Notes: generated by a model not told the origin, from the sequence alone. A DNA stretch of 64,000 nucleotides from Rutidosis leptorrhynchoides (GCF_046630445.1 NC_092334.1:189168501-189232500), one strand, 5' to 3'; positions 34,801-47,075 are shown, counted from the stretch's first letter. Program-made: numbers and translations.

Positions 34801-36341
34801 GCAAAAGTGCATATCGGCACCGGTCTCCTTTGCTTATCACCATGAATAATTAACTCTCCCCCACTTGGGGTCTTCACACGTATAAACTTATCATGGCATG
34901 CAATATCGGCTCTATAACGATCGAGCCAATCCATACCAACGACAATATCAAAGTCGCCCAAGGTCATTGGAATAAGATCAATTTTAAAGGTTTCGGCACC
35001 AAAAATAACATCACAATTTTCACACACATCAACCACTAGCACCGTCTTGCCGTTCGCTATTTCGACTTCTACCAGACGACTTAACTTAGCTAATGGTCTA
35101 TCAAGTTTAGGCATAAATCTAGGAGACACAAACGACAAATTTGCACCGCTATCAAAAAGAATCCTCGCCGGATTAGAATTAACCATGAAAGTACCTGAGA
35201 CAACTTCATTCGATTGTTTGGCTTCATCGTTAGTCATCAAGTAGTTGCGACCCCTAGCCGTACCCGCCGCCTTCTCTAACCGCTTCACATTATCATTTCG
35301 CAAATCGGGACACTCCGGCTTCTTATGCCCCTCTTTGCCGCAATTAAAACAAGTGATTTTGTTTTCGGAAGATGGTTTCGGACACTCACGAGCCATATGA
35401 CCCGGTTGCCCACAATTGTAGCACGTATAAGAAAACCCGCCGGTAGTGCCCTTCTTTGAACTATTGACACTTTCGACCCCCCTCTTGCTCTTGCTCTTCT
35501 TGCTTGAGGCGTTAGAGTAACTAAAACCTTCAAATTTTCTTTTGGAAAACATGAAATCACTCTTTCTTGGAACCTCCAGCTCAAAACCCCGAGCCAACTC
35601 GAACAATTCATCAAAAGACTTAGCCATACCCTGTCTAATCTTCCCCTTGTACTCATCATTCAAAGTACGGTAGAAATCCTTCATGAGCTTATGATCATCA
35701 CCCACATATTCCGGGCAAAAACGAGTCTTTGCCAAGAATGTAGACTTGAGTGTAACCGAGTCCATTGACCCTTGTTGCAAATGGTGCAACTCATCCCGGA
35801 TTCTATCGAGATCGGATGAAGTTCGGTATTCTCTGAAAAATTCTTTCTTGAACTCCTCCCATGTCAAGCCCATACATTGTTCTTCACCATTCAAGTTGAT
35901 TTTATCGTCCCACCACAACTTAGCTTCTTCGCGTAACATGCTAGAACCATACCTCGTCTTCTTTTCGGGAGGATATTCCGCGGTACGGAAAGCTCCCTCA
36001 ATATCGGAGATCCAACATGTACTTTTTAAAGGATCCCGCACCCCATTAAACATCGGGGGTTGAGCATCCTTGAAGTTCTTGTAGTGGAAGTCCCGCCTTC
36101 CTTCACCTCCTTCACCGCGAGGATAGATATTCCTAGCGTCAAGGGCCTCTTCGATAGTGACCTTCATTCGTTCATTAATTAGATCGGTTATTTGCTCATC
36201 AACCGAATCCTGAAAGACCTTTCAAACATCCGCAAGAAAATCCGCTTTTAACTTCTTAAAGACGGCCTCGACCTTGGTTGAGAACTCGGCGTCCCCGCTT
36301 CTACTTCCGTTATCATGTTCGGGACCGTTTCTCGTCGTCAT
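31863..36341 (-). pseudogene. G3 gag-pol polyprotein, 1492 codons with four nonsense codons
   Basis: Start ATG 36339-36341 (MTTRNGPEHDN), TAA at 31863-31865, one frame throughout. In order: gag domain (about 36100-35560); two CCHC zinc knuckles [14 protein letters not shown] and [14 protein letters not shown] (35430-35310); protease [11 protein letters not shown] (near 35150); RT with [10 protein letters not shown] and FIDDILVYS (near 34140); RNase H with DASLNRLG and YSDHKSLKH; integrase with the HHCC zinc region (33160-32990), DFITKLP, DRDTRF and TERTNQ (D, D, E); and a chromodomain with VQWRRSKGSEFTWEPE. Stops: TGA 36222-36224, TGA 33636-33638, TGA 33255-33257, TAG 32457-32459. All fit single C-to-T or G-to-A changes. 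No frameshift or deletion seen. The protein made particles and copied and integrated the element; this copy cannot make it whole. Confidence 0.95.
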
Positions 36342-36708
36342 TCTATAAAACGAATTAGGTTAAACCACCAAACGGAAGGACAAATTATATATATATACAT
36401 ACACATACGCCACACTACTCCTTCTTGCTCAACAATCATCGTACATTACTTGTTTGACACGATTTGCGCCCGTAACAATGGTAGCTAATCATTGTTACGC
36501 GAGCACGTGGCATTAACTTGCTAGTACAACGTCCATCTCGCTCGATGCTAGCTAAACATACATAACAAATAGCGCATGATTAGTTTACATAAACCTATGC
36601 ACAAACTAATCCCGATCCGACCCAAAGTCCTACAAGTCCCGCATAACGCACACACAAGAAGTCTAAGTCTAGGCGCCTATCTCAAGTCACCTAAATCCCT
36701 TTGACCAT
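36342..36708 (-). other. G3 5' leader
   Basis: Non-coding between PBS and gag ATG; contains a short (AT)n stretch near 36387-36398. Nothing else seen. Confidence 0.7.
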
Positions 36709-36720
36709 GCTCTGATACCA
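36709..36720 (-). other. G3 primer binding site (tRNA-iMet)
   Basis: The minus strand reads TGGTATCAGAGC, 2 nt from the LTR edge at 36723. Confidence 0.93.
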
Positions 36721-36722
36721 AT

Positions 36723-38776
36723 TGAAACAACCCAAACCAACCCTCGACCAAACCACGCGAAAATACAAAATAAAAAAAAATTCAGTGCAGCATACCCGCG
36801 CGGCGCGCCATGTAGGGGCGCGGCGCGCCAAAGTGGACTGTCCGGAAAGTTTTTAAATGCGAAAAAGATTGACTAGTTCCCGACACTTTTAGACGAAACA
36901 CTTTTTACCATACATCCAAATATGTAAAACTAATCTGTTTCAAACATAAAATCAATGTTTTACAAGCGGGGCCCACACGACCCAAATTACAAGTTTAGTA
37001 CAAGTTAAGAGTTTCGACCACCAAAAAGTTTAAGTTCCAAACTACACAATAAGCATGGCGTTTGGGATTAAACTACCCGACTATCGGTTAAACTCCAAGA
37101 GATACTAAAGCCAAAAGCGTTCCCTAGCATCAAGCGGGATCTCTAGTCCAAAACGATGCCCTTACCCTTGTCCAAAACCGAACCTATAAAATGGTAAACA
37201 ACGATAGGGTAAGCAAAGCTTAGTGAATGCAATAATTATACGAATACATATATAATTATACCTACTTGCATACACTTACACACCAAACCGCAAACACGCT
37301 AGCATACACATTTAGCTTATCGTCACAATAGCAAGCTATAAATCTCCAATACCACAAGCTAGCATAACAACCGCATATGAATATAACTCGAATAATATAA
37401 TATGCTTACAACACAAATAACCATGGTTAACCAATAGTACAAGGGAACGGCGCTCGCGAAAACGCCATCGGTGTTCACAACATCCGTTAGGGCACTTAAC
37501 ACCTCGCACCACTAACCCCTAGGGTGGTACCTTAACACCTCGGCACATCACCCCGAGTGGCATCTTAACACCTCGATGCATCACTCATTAATTTACGGAG
37601 TGGTGTCTTAACACCTCGACACTACACTCCTAGGTGGCATCTTAACACCTCGATGCTACACCCGAGTGGCATCTTAACACCTCGATGCTACACTCTTCAC
37701 GTGAAACATGGTGTCTTAGCACCTCGACACTACACATTTCACGCTACAACAAATAGATACATTATATACATACGCATATAATTATTCCACTCACCTCAAA
37801 GTCTTGTGAAAAGATACCCGAGCTTGCAAGACCTCAAAGTAACGTACCTATCATATTATACACCTCATTAAACGCAAACTCAAGTCAGTCAACCAAACCC
37901 TTTCACCATTCTAAGCCATTTTGACCCAAGGTGCAATTTCAACTCATTTGCACCCTTAACCCTAAATTGGGTCAACATACACCAAAAACCCTAATCATTC
38001 GTCAAGATGGGTTTAAAAACACATTTAGGTCACAAGGCTAACTCGTTTTCATACTTGCTAGGCCACTTAGGTCATTAAAGACACATTTGACCCATTTCAA
38101 GGTCAACACACCCATTTGGGTCATCCATACCCAATAACACCCATTTACATATTATTAAAGTGTTCTAGCAACTAAATAACCAAATTTAAGACTCAAAAGT
38201 CCAATTAACACATTCAAACCCTAGGTTAGTCATCAATGAGCCTTCATAACCCATATTCACCCAAAATCCCCAAAATACTAACAAAATGGGTCTTTGGTTC
38301 ATCACTAGCCCAAACCCTAACCCTTAAAGCAATTAAAGTAAGAAATCGGGTTTTATAACTTACCAACACAATCAACACGTAGCTATCGACTAGATGAACG
38401 ACTTTATAACTTGCACCAAGACCCGATTCAACCTCTTTCACCCTTTAATGGAGCTTTCTCTCTCAAGGATTGCACTCTCTCTCTGGAGTTTAATTGGAGA
38501 AGATAAGGTTGTTGGGAATGGAGTGAATGAAGCTCCAAAACTGATCCAAGGCATTAAATTCGGGCTCCAATGTGTTTTGACCAAAATGCCCTCAAAATAT
38601 CTATTTTAAAAGAAGAGGAGAATCTGTCGCAGACAGATGGCGTGGCGCGCAACCAGGCCGCGCGGCGCGCGACATTGCAGTTCAGAATTCTTTCTTGCTT
38701 TTAATATATACAACAAAACGCCATTTCAAGTATCGTACATTAATCTTATATACACTACCAATATTCGGGTCTTACA
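36723..38776 (-). repeat. G3 5' LTR (2054 bp)
   Basis: Nearly identical to 29799-31850, including the CTTAACACCTCG array (37495-37745) and CpG-rich clusters (36794-36832 and 38635-38670). Confidence 0.95.
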
Positions 38777-38781
38777 AAACG
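38777..38781. repeat. Target site duplication AAACG (right) of G3
   Basis: Matches 29794-29798. Confidence 0.95.
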
Positions 38782-40120
38782 TTAGAATTCATTTAAAATG
38801 GAATAGAGGAGAATAAAAAGGCAAAGAAAAAAATAAATAAAAGCTAAGTGTGGGAAGAATTTACAAAGTTATTTAAAACACATATCACATATGTTTGTAC
38901 AAGATTATTATAGGTACTTTTGTTTTGGACGATTTTAATCAGTTTTACCAGATTTACTGTAATATATTTGAAAGAAAGATAGATCTGCACGATGAATCAA
39001 TTCCATCATTAAAAGGAAGTAAGTCTTTCGAAAAAGACACGCGCTTCTTGATTTAGGTCAGGAAGTTGTCGTCCAGACCAGCTGTAGGTTGACGAAAATT
39101 CTAGAAAAGTCATCTCTAAAATCAGCAGGAAATCCACGGACCTTAGCATCAAACAGGGTCGCCAAGTGGTCAGACTTATCCTAACCATGAGAGGATCTAT
39201 CTCGTAAAATGGGGAGGGCGCCGTGCAAATTAGCTTGATAAGACTAATGAATCAAACCCCCTGAAAAGATAATCTCCTTAAAGATTAAAAATTAGCTTTT
39301 AAGCCTGATATTACTCAATCCTTGAGATTGACTTTAAAGATTGAGAATTACAAACTCATGGAATTCAATGATATCTAAACTCGAGCTTGAACGAGAAAAT
39401 ATTTTGATCAAAATTAAAACCAATTTGTTTTCTGAAAACCTATTTTCAATGCGTTCATTACCATTGAACGTAAAATCCTAGGAATTCACCTGGAATTCAT
39501 TAGGTCACCTGAACCAAATCGGGTGTCAACCATAAGAACGGTGGTTGCATAGCATGGTCGAAGACAGGACCTTGTGCCAGACCTAAAAATTATAGGGTGA
39601 TCTTTACTATTGCTCCTACAAAGAATAGTAATTGCATCCGACACGTTATAGACCGTAATCAAAAGCATGTCACTGGACATTGCCTTAACAGTTGCTTGTT
39701 CAACGCTTTCCTTTACAACCGGACGGTAGTTTACCGAAAGGTAATATACGAAGCAAGTAAATTGGACGTGTTGCTTTCCCAATACAAGGTTAGCAAGTGG
39801 GTGACACAAAACCATAAGTTTTGAGCTAAAATTTTCAAATCTGAAACCCACCAAACCTACAAAAACATTTTGCAAACATCGGTGAAGGGTTATTCTGGAA
39901 AACTTATCTAGGGTAAAAGCTAGAATGAATTTTCAAAAGATCAAATGTTTTCATAAAGATCCAATTTCCTTAAAGGATCTAAATTTTTATAGTCATGTGG
40001 GACTGTAAACCACACCGTTACTATCATTGTTTATACCGCCGTATCAAAATCACTAATGTATAAAGTGTGAGAATAAAAAAAGTGATTCGAGTGAAGTGTG
40101 ATTTATTTTCAAGTTCTGTA
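38782..40120 (+). other. N2 3' non-coding region after G3
   Basis: Continuation of N2. A PPT-like CTAAGTGTGGGAAGAATT lies near 38853. I find no pol sequence in either strand. Short frames such as 39486-39875 (minus) have no recognisable motif and the wrong strand for the element. Confidence 0.55.
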
Positions 40121-40158
40121 TTGCTTGAGGACAAGCAACTTTCAAGTGTGGGGATATT
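40121..40158 (+). other. N2 hairpin and polypurine tract
   Basis: TTGCTTGAGGACAAGCAA (7-bp stem, AGGA loop) then CTTTCAAGTGTGGGGATATT, directly followed by the LTR at 40159. Confidence 0.8.
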
Positions 40159-42004
40159 TGATAATGCTAAAAAGAAACATATATTTCATAGCAATATCCT
40201 TCCAATATGTAAAGCTTTTAGTTGCAATTGTTCTATTTTTATGTAATATTCGTTTAAATAAATAAGTGCGAAGACAAAAAAAGAAAATGACGATTTGAAG
40301 ACGCAAATGACCAAAAAGCTAAAAAGTACAAAGTACAATCCAAGTGGTTCAATTTATTGATAAGAAATGTCTAAAATTGACAAGAGTACAAGCCGTGAAA
40401 CGCAAAGTACAAGATATCAAAGCGTACGAAAGGACGTTCGAAAATCCGGAACCGAGACATGAACCGAGCATCAACGGAGCTAAAAGTACAAGTCAACTAT
40501 GCACAAGAATATAATATAATATATAAATAATTATATAAATTATATATAAATTATATATATTTATTAAATTATGTCGACAAGCAAATGGCCAAAACTTTGT
40601 GAGCTGGAATCAGAATCTCCACGATCGTGGAGCTGTGAAGGCTTAAAACTCCACGATCGCGGAGCAGCCCTGACACAATTTCCCCTATAAAAGCCAACGA
40701 ATTCTGCCGAACTCCACACCCTATTTCTATCTATCTATCTCAGTTTATATTTATATTTATATTTTATAATTATAATTTTAATTTTAAGTTAATAATAATA
40801 AGGTTATTGTAATACGGGTTTTAAAGTCGGAACTCTGTCCGTGTAACGCTACGCGATAAATAATCACTGTAAGCTATGTTCTTCCTTTTTAAATTAATGT
40901 CTCGTAACTAAGTTATTATTATGCTTATTTAAGCCAAAGTAATCGTGATGTTGGACTAAAAATTAAGATTGGGTTATTGGATTTTGTAACATAATTAAGG
41001 TTTGGACAAAAGACAGACACTTGTGGACATTGGATTATTGACTATTAATAGATAGGGGGTATTGTCTAATCGAATGACAACTCATTAAAATCTATCGAAC
41101 CTATCTTCAAATTAGTTAATCTAATAATTATTAAAATGATTATGTATGTTCTATTTAGTGACGTTTATACGACATCTTTTACGATCATTTAATTAATTAT
41201 TCGGGTTGGGTAATTGATTATTCATTCTGATAAAGTGGGTAAATTAATATTCATATCTCATTAAAACAGGGGTGGATTACATACAAGGATAATTGGTGTA
41301 ATTGTTAACAAAGTATTAAAATCTTGGATTACACGCAGTCGATAACCTGGTGTAATTATTAACAAAGTATTAAAACCTTGTTACAGTTCGAATCCCTAAT
41401 TAGTTGGAATATTTGACTTCGGGAATAAGGTTAATTTGACGAGCATTTTATAATTATGACCGATGGACTATTATGGACAAAAACCAGATAGGTATCAAAT
41501 AAACCAGGACAAAGGACAATTAACCCGGGTAACAACTAATCAAAACGTCAAACATCATGATTACGGAAGTTTAAATAAGCATAATAATTTTATTTCATAT
41601 TTCATCGTACCTTTATTTACTGTCATTTTAATTACTGTAATTTACTTTATCGCAATTTAAATTCTGTCATTTATATTATCGTCATTTATCTTTATGCTTT
41701 ATTTAAAACCGACAAATCAGTCATTAAACGGTATAATAATAATAATAATACGACTTATATATATATATATATTTATACAAATATAAGTTGTTAAAAATAT
41801 ATAGCGTTAAACTTGACTAGTTCCCTGTGGACGAACTGGACTTACTAAAAACTACACTACTCTACGATTAGGTACACTGCCTATAAGTGTTGTAGCAAGG
41901 TTTAAGTATATCCCATCCGTAAATTAATTAAAAACTTGTATCATATTTCGTAGTATTTCGTTGTGAAAATATAGTATATTTCGTATACACCTCTGCGCAC
42001 ATCA
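40159..42004 (+). repeat. N2 3' LTR (1846 bp)
   Basis: Matches 23034-24802, with the same TATA box (near 40686). It has about 100 bp at 41718-41820 (TAATAATAA and TATATA rich) that the 5' LTR lacks. Confidence 0.95.
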
Positions 42005-43069
42005 GTCACGAACCTCGATATAGAGTACACTATATGTGTCACCCTTTTGTAAGAGAAGTCTATCGGATACAACGTAAGATCGACTGAGGCACACCGGTTG
42101 TAGTAAGTCCATCGAGCTTTGGATTCTGACTGAGGAATCTTTAGTAGTGAAACATCTGACTAGACCCTTAGTACATTGTCGGTCCCAGACCATGCTAGTG
42201 TAGTCACCAAGCATATAAACTTCATACGTGCATGCTGAAGCACAGTGGTTGTTGTAAGCTGTACCTCTGCTAAGTAAGGCCATGGAACACGGTCAGTGTT
42301 GATTAGTACACTGCACCATAACGCGGTATCAAGCATTGCACCCCGCTTGAGGGATTCTTAGATAATTAAGCAACTGTTTGTTTAGACACACATAAAGGGC
42401 CTAACTATCTTTTAAAGCCAATCATTAATGAAAGCATTGAAACACATCACGTCTCTCGGATATGGTAAACCATGTATTCTACTATGCTTAAGAAAGTTTA
42501 GATCTTTGTGGAATGTTAATACGTCACCCAACCGAGTCTCTCAATTGGATGAGCATTCTGAACGTGTATGCCTGTAGTCAGACTGCATGGGCGTCGGGGG
42601 TAAGGGATGTTGCTGTCTATTTAGAATCTTCAAGCCTATCGCATTACCCAGTGACATGTCTTACGACAGGGGTGTTTAGGACCAGTGTATTGAATACAGG
42701 GCCTCTGCCTATTCATGAGCCAGCATTCCATAATTTCGGTAGAATACTGATGAAATCCTAGTATGCACTTGCTTTAACTGAATTACGATATTATCGCATT
42801 TACTTTATTTGTCTTATAAATCAGAAAATCCCAAAATTAGGTAACCACTACTCCTTCATAACTATCTTAAGCTTTAATATAGGTTCGATTCTACTGATAT
42901 CTTAAAAATACGACTCTAGGTCATATTTCCCTTACTCATAATAAGGAGTAGTACGATTTAGGCCCCGCTAAATATAAATTTAAAACATCACCCCCTCTTG
43001 GTGGTTGATTCTGGCGTGTTGCGACCTAACGACACCGCGCAAATAAAACCGTCCGTTTCAGCCATATCA
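42005..43069 (+). repeat. E 5' LTR, second part
   Basis: Begins with GTCAC, the right TSD of N2 (42005-42009), and continues the LTR of E to GCCATATCA at 43069. Reverse-complement match to the first 1.06 kb of the C LTRs. Confidence 0.93.
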
Positions 43070-43087
43070 ATATGGAAGCTTAGTTTT

Positions 43088-43105
43088 TGGCGCCGCTGCC
43101 GGGGA
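43088..43105 (+). other. E primer binding site (tRNA-Asp)
   Basis: TGGCGCCGCTGCCGGGGA, 18 nt from the LTR edge, as in C. Confidence 0.88.
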
Positions 43106-43473
43106 ACTGGTATCAGACAATACTGCTCTCTATCAAACTTATTCACAAGCATTTAGTGGTGTATAAGAAAGACAATTATACACGGACTTGGTTGTTGGAT
43201 TTTCCGAACAGTCTCCAATAATATTGGGACCAAAAGGATCCTGCCTCTCCGTAGTCGGCCTAGCCACTTGGTTTGTTGAATAGTTCGTCCGGAGCTCTGT
43301 TATCAAAATATCAGGGAATTAGTAGCCAGAACCAAAAACATATTCAACCTTAGGATAGTTAGTTAAATTAGATTACTTTAAATTAGACTACCTTAGATTA
43401 AGATTGCCTTAGATTACCTTAGAAATTTAGTTTATCTGCTTAAAAATTAAAAACAAAAAGGCATACCCAGTGT
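43106..43473 (+). other. E 5' leader
   Basis: Reverse-complement counterpart of the C leader. Non-coding, with repeated TTAGATTA-type units near 43365-43430. Confidence 0.7.
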
Positions 43474-44183
43474 ATGACCCAAACCCTATCTAGACCAGGG
43501 CCGTTGTTATTCGTACCTGATCCAGACGCAATAATCTCTAAAGCACGCAAGGAAGCATGAATCAGAAATCAAATGGCGTTACGCGTTACTTTAGCAGAAA
43601 ATACCAAACCCTCAATTGAAGGTCGAGGAGGACTGATCAGACTTCCAGAGATTCAAGGACACTCATTCGAGTTAAAACATCAGATCATTCAGCTCATCCA
43701 AAATAGCTGTCAATTTCATGGATTACCGAATGACGATCCTAATTCTCACCTTGATAAATTCATATCTCTTTCGAACTCCTACAAACAGCCAGGGATAGGA
43801 CAAGATATAGTTCGGCTATACTTGTTTCCTAATTCTCTCACTCATCATGCTCAAACATGGTTCGAAGGACTGGAAAAAGATTCCATCACATCATGGATGG
43901 AGATGGCTACTAAATTCCTAACCAAATATTTCCCTCCTTCTAAACAAACCAAACTAAAGAATGACATCATTAACTTCAAACAAAGTTATGATGAATCTCT
44001 TTACACTGAATGGGAGCGATTCAAAACCCTGCTGAAGAAATGCCCTAATCACCGGCTAGAATGGTCAGCTCAAATCTGTACCTTCTACAATGGTCTTACG
44101 GTAAATCATAGGACGAATATCGATGCAGCAGCTCAAGGAAATCTGATGAACCAAATCGCAGATGAAGCATGGGAATTGCTCGA
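43474..44183 (+). pseudogene. E gag, interrupted by G4
   Basis: ATG 43474 (MTQTLSRPGPLLF) as in C. TGA at 43558-43560 replaces the Arg codon seen in C (KETRIRNR). Downstream the retrotransposon gag domain is open to IADEAWELLD, where the LTR of G4 starts at 44184. FHGLPNDDPNSHLDKF, SWMEMATKFLTKYFPPSKQT and ERFKTLLKKCPNH are visible. The frame runs about 24 codons into the LTR, which is chance. The remaining part of gag lies beyond G4, outside the window. Confidence 0.9.
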
Positions 44184-47073
44184 TGTAACGACCCGAATTT
44201 TTCGACTTATATTTGTGCTTATTACTTTCACGAAACTGCGTATTTTTGCGTACTGAACTATATTATACTCTGGGATATTACTACATGTGGATTACTTTCG
44301 TTTATATATTAAAATGTGTCATTAAGTACGTAGGTTACTTAACTTGATCCCCGAATGGCTTTTACGACCGTTGGTATCACTTGACGTTTGAAACGAGCTA
44401 TGTACTTGGTACCGTTTAACTTTGGTCATAATTGGAATATTATGACTACGTAATACTAATTGTTACTTTCTAATAACAATTACTTGGGTTATTGGATGCT
44501 TAATTACGCTTAGTAATTTACTAGAACACACTAGTTAGTCTTGTTGGACTTTCTACCCTTTTGGACTTTAGCCCACCCTACTCTAGCTAGTGGACTATTT
44601 AATTATCCCAATTATTAATGGATTATGACCTATTTATATGTAAGACAAATATCCATTTATAAGAGCTAACATACTAGCATTTTTATTCACCATTATTACT
44701 AATGTTGCATTGGATCCCAACATAAGCACCAACTTTAGACCACCATTAACCAAAAAGCAAAATTTATCCCCCACCTTGTCCCCCATAAACCTGCAGCCTC
44801 CCTCCCCATATTTCCCTATAAATACCACACAAACCTCACCCATTTTACACTTGATCTCATTCACAAATTACACACACTTACTCTCTAATTCTCTCTCTAG
44901 TCTTTCTCACTCTAAAAAGTGTAAGCTTTAAATTTTCTTCTTCTTCTGCTTCTTTTCTCAAAGTCGACATCATCATCATCATTAAAGGATCTAGCTTTTT
45001 AGCTTTTTGATCTTGTTATATCATGTAGATTCAAACTTGGGTTTGAATCCTTCAAGAACATGAAAGATTCAAGCTTTATAGCTTTGAATCTTCATTTACT
45101 TGTTTGATCTAGGTTTTCTAGCTTATAATTTCTTTATTTTGTTATAAAGATCAAAACTTGTGTTTATGATTTTCATGTAACTTGAAGATCTAGTCTTTTG
45201 CTTTAAGGATCTTTAAGAACATTAAAGATCCAAGCTTTCTAGCTTAGGGTTTCATTATTTTGTTAAAGATCTTAGCTTTTTAGCTAATGGTCTCATTACT
45301 TTTACTAGATCTTAGCTTTCTAGCTTATGGTCTCATTAATCTCTTAAAGATCCAAGCTTTCTAGCTTAGGGTTTTCTTAATACTTGAGATCTAAGTTATT
45401 ATTGTAGATCTCACTTACTTGAAACCTTTTTGTGATTGTTGTGATGATAAAGATCAAGTCTTCATCATCTCATATGATGAAGATGCATAAACTTGTGTAA
45501 AAAGGACAAAGGTTGAAGCTTTATTGGGTTTATGCAATAAAGAGGCAACCTTGATGTTCAAAACTTGTAGAATGATAGCTTTTACTCTTAGTTGTGTATT
45601 GATGGTTGAAACTTGGTCAAAGTGATACTAAAACATCAAAGAGTTGTACACTTTAAGCTTACAAGCATCAAGGATGAGAACCGTGATGAGCATCAAGCAC
45701 CAAGAATCCCACCGGAGAACTTGTTTACTTTTTTTGGGGTCTGATCATACTCTTTGGGCTTCTGGAAAATTGATTTTCAGATAGGTCGTTTCGAGTAGAT
45801 GACTTTTCGTTTAAGACTCACCTAAATCCGATATACGGATTAGGATTTATAGCCTTTCAAAAATCACTACGCCTTTGTAACGTCGTGCTGAAAATTCTGA
45901 TCTACTCGCACTTAAACCGTCACCACGGTTAAACGAAGAAGAGTTAGGTTCTGAAAATTGGTCAGCAGTTAGAGGACTCACATACGGAGCCTTATCCATA
46001 GACTACGCGTCTTTTCAATTTGTATAGAGGTCGTAACAGCTGTCCAAAATCAGCCTATTGTTTCGATCTCTATTCTTGTTAAACTTACTTTACCTTTTAC
46101 GAATGATGAATGATGATGATGATGATGATGATGACACTTAAGACTTAATTTATGCACTTTTAAACTTTTGGGGACAATATACTGACTTAGTGACCTTTGA
46201 CTTAGTTTGACGACCTTTCGGACCGACTTACTACTTGCATACTTTTCGTATCGACTTTTACTGCTTATTCACTGTGAGTTATAGCATCCCTTTACTACTT
46301 TTTACTATTTTTGGGACTGAGAATACATGCGCTTTTTATGTTTTACATACTAGACACGAGTACTTAAACTTTACATATGTGTGGGTGATATAACGGCACA
46401 AAGATTCCCCTTAGCTCGGTAACGTTTAATCATTGGTTTTTGAACTGGTGAACACGAATATTAGATACGGATCCATAGGGTTTGATACCCCCACTCGGGC
46501 TAGTCGCACTAGAATTTAATGGGTGTTTGATACTTCGAGGACATACGCACTCGTCAAGTGTACTTTTAGGGGGTGATACTATTATTACGTTAAGTTAGTT
46601 ACCGGGTGCCCACGAATAAGCATATACTTTATCATACTGATTTGAATTACTGGTTGAAGCACTGAAATCTCGTGGTCTACATTACATTACTGAATACAAA
46701 CAAACTATAGCTCACCAACATTCGTGTTGACATTTTTAAGCATGTATTTCTCAGATGTTTAGACGTTGTTGCTTTCGCTGTTAGACTTGCTGTCTTGATG
46801 TTATAGACTTGCTGTTACAGACTCGCTGTATTAGACTTCCGCTGCATTACTTAGAGATATCTTAATCATGGAACTTTTATTTTATATTCGCAACTTATGT
46901 TATTTTGAATAATGGCTTTGTAACGATATTTGTGTCACGTTATCCTTTGTGAAACATTTGAAGTTATCTTTTCATGAATGCAAAACTCGTTTTAAAATGG
47001 GATGTAGTATTATACCGTGTAATGGACCTGTTGTTGGCGATTCGTACATGATGGTTTTGTACGGGGCATCACA
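44184..47073 (+). repeat. G4 5' LTR (2890 bp)
   Basis: TG...CA ends, placed between the gag of E and a perfect PBS. TATA box TATAAATA at 44817-44824. Downstream, a degenerate array of GATCTTAGCTTTCTAGCTTA units runs from about 44985 to 45400. A (GAT)n run lies at 46103-46133. No coding frame. Confidence 0.88.
44985..45400. repeat. Degenerate GATC-AGCTTT-TAGCTT array
   Basis: About nine irregular repeats of a 30-50 bp unit with core GATC(T/C)(T/A)AGCTTTCTAGCTTA, in the part of the G4 LTR just downstream of the predicted transcription start. Confidence 0.7.
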
Positions 47074-47075
47074 TT

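Larger units (their letters stand above)
29799..38776 (-). mobile_element. G3: near-intact Ty3/gypsy chromovirus
   Basis: 8978 bp with LTRs 29799-31850 and 36723-38776 that differ at only a handful of positions, flanked by AAACG. On the minus strand: tRNA-iMet PBS (36709-36720), leader, one gag-pol frame (36341 to 31863) ending in a chromodomain, hairpin, PPT (31851-31870) and 3' LTR. The domain order gag, zinc knuckles, protease, RT, RNase H, integrase, chromodomain places it among chromoviruses, probably the Tekay lineage. It is the youngest large insertion of the nest by LTR similarity and nesting. Confidence 0.95.
23034..42004 (+). mobile_element. N2: Athila-like Gag-protease element containing G3
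   Basis: LTRs 23034-24802 and 40159-42004 (TGATAATGC...GCGCACATCA) flanked by GTCAC. About 10 kb without the nested G3. The + strand has a tRNA-Asp PBS, a leader with paired GC-rich motifs, gag, zinc knuckle, Gln/Asn-rich linker, protease and a 47-codon ORF, then non-coding sequence to the hairpin and PPT. No reverse transcriptase, RNase H or integrase is visible on either side of G3, so N2 probably depended on enzymes supplied in trans. LTRs differ by few substitutions plus two indels, so insertion was fairly recent. Confidence 0.92.
22224..44183 (+). mobile_element. E: Athila-like element, C family, 5' part split by N2
   Basis: Plus-strand relative of C. Its 5' LTR starts TGATATCGG at 22224, is interrupted at 23033 by N2, resumes at 42005 and ends at 43069. 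A tRNA-Asp PBS (43088-43105), leader and gag (43474) follow. Gag is cut at 44183 by G4. The rest of E, including its 3' LTR, is not seen before the window end. It is the oldest visible layer of the right-hand nest, hosting N2 and G4 directly. Confidence 0.88.

Noticed and set aside
39486..39875. 129-codon minus-strand frame in the N2 3' region
   Set aside because: Wrong strand for N2, no recognisable motif, not supported by any repeat copy.
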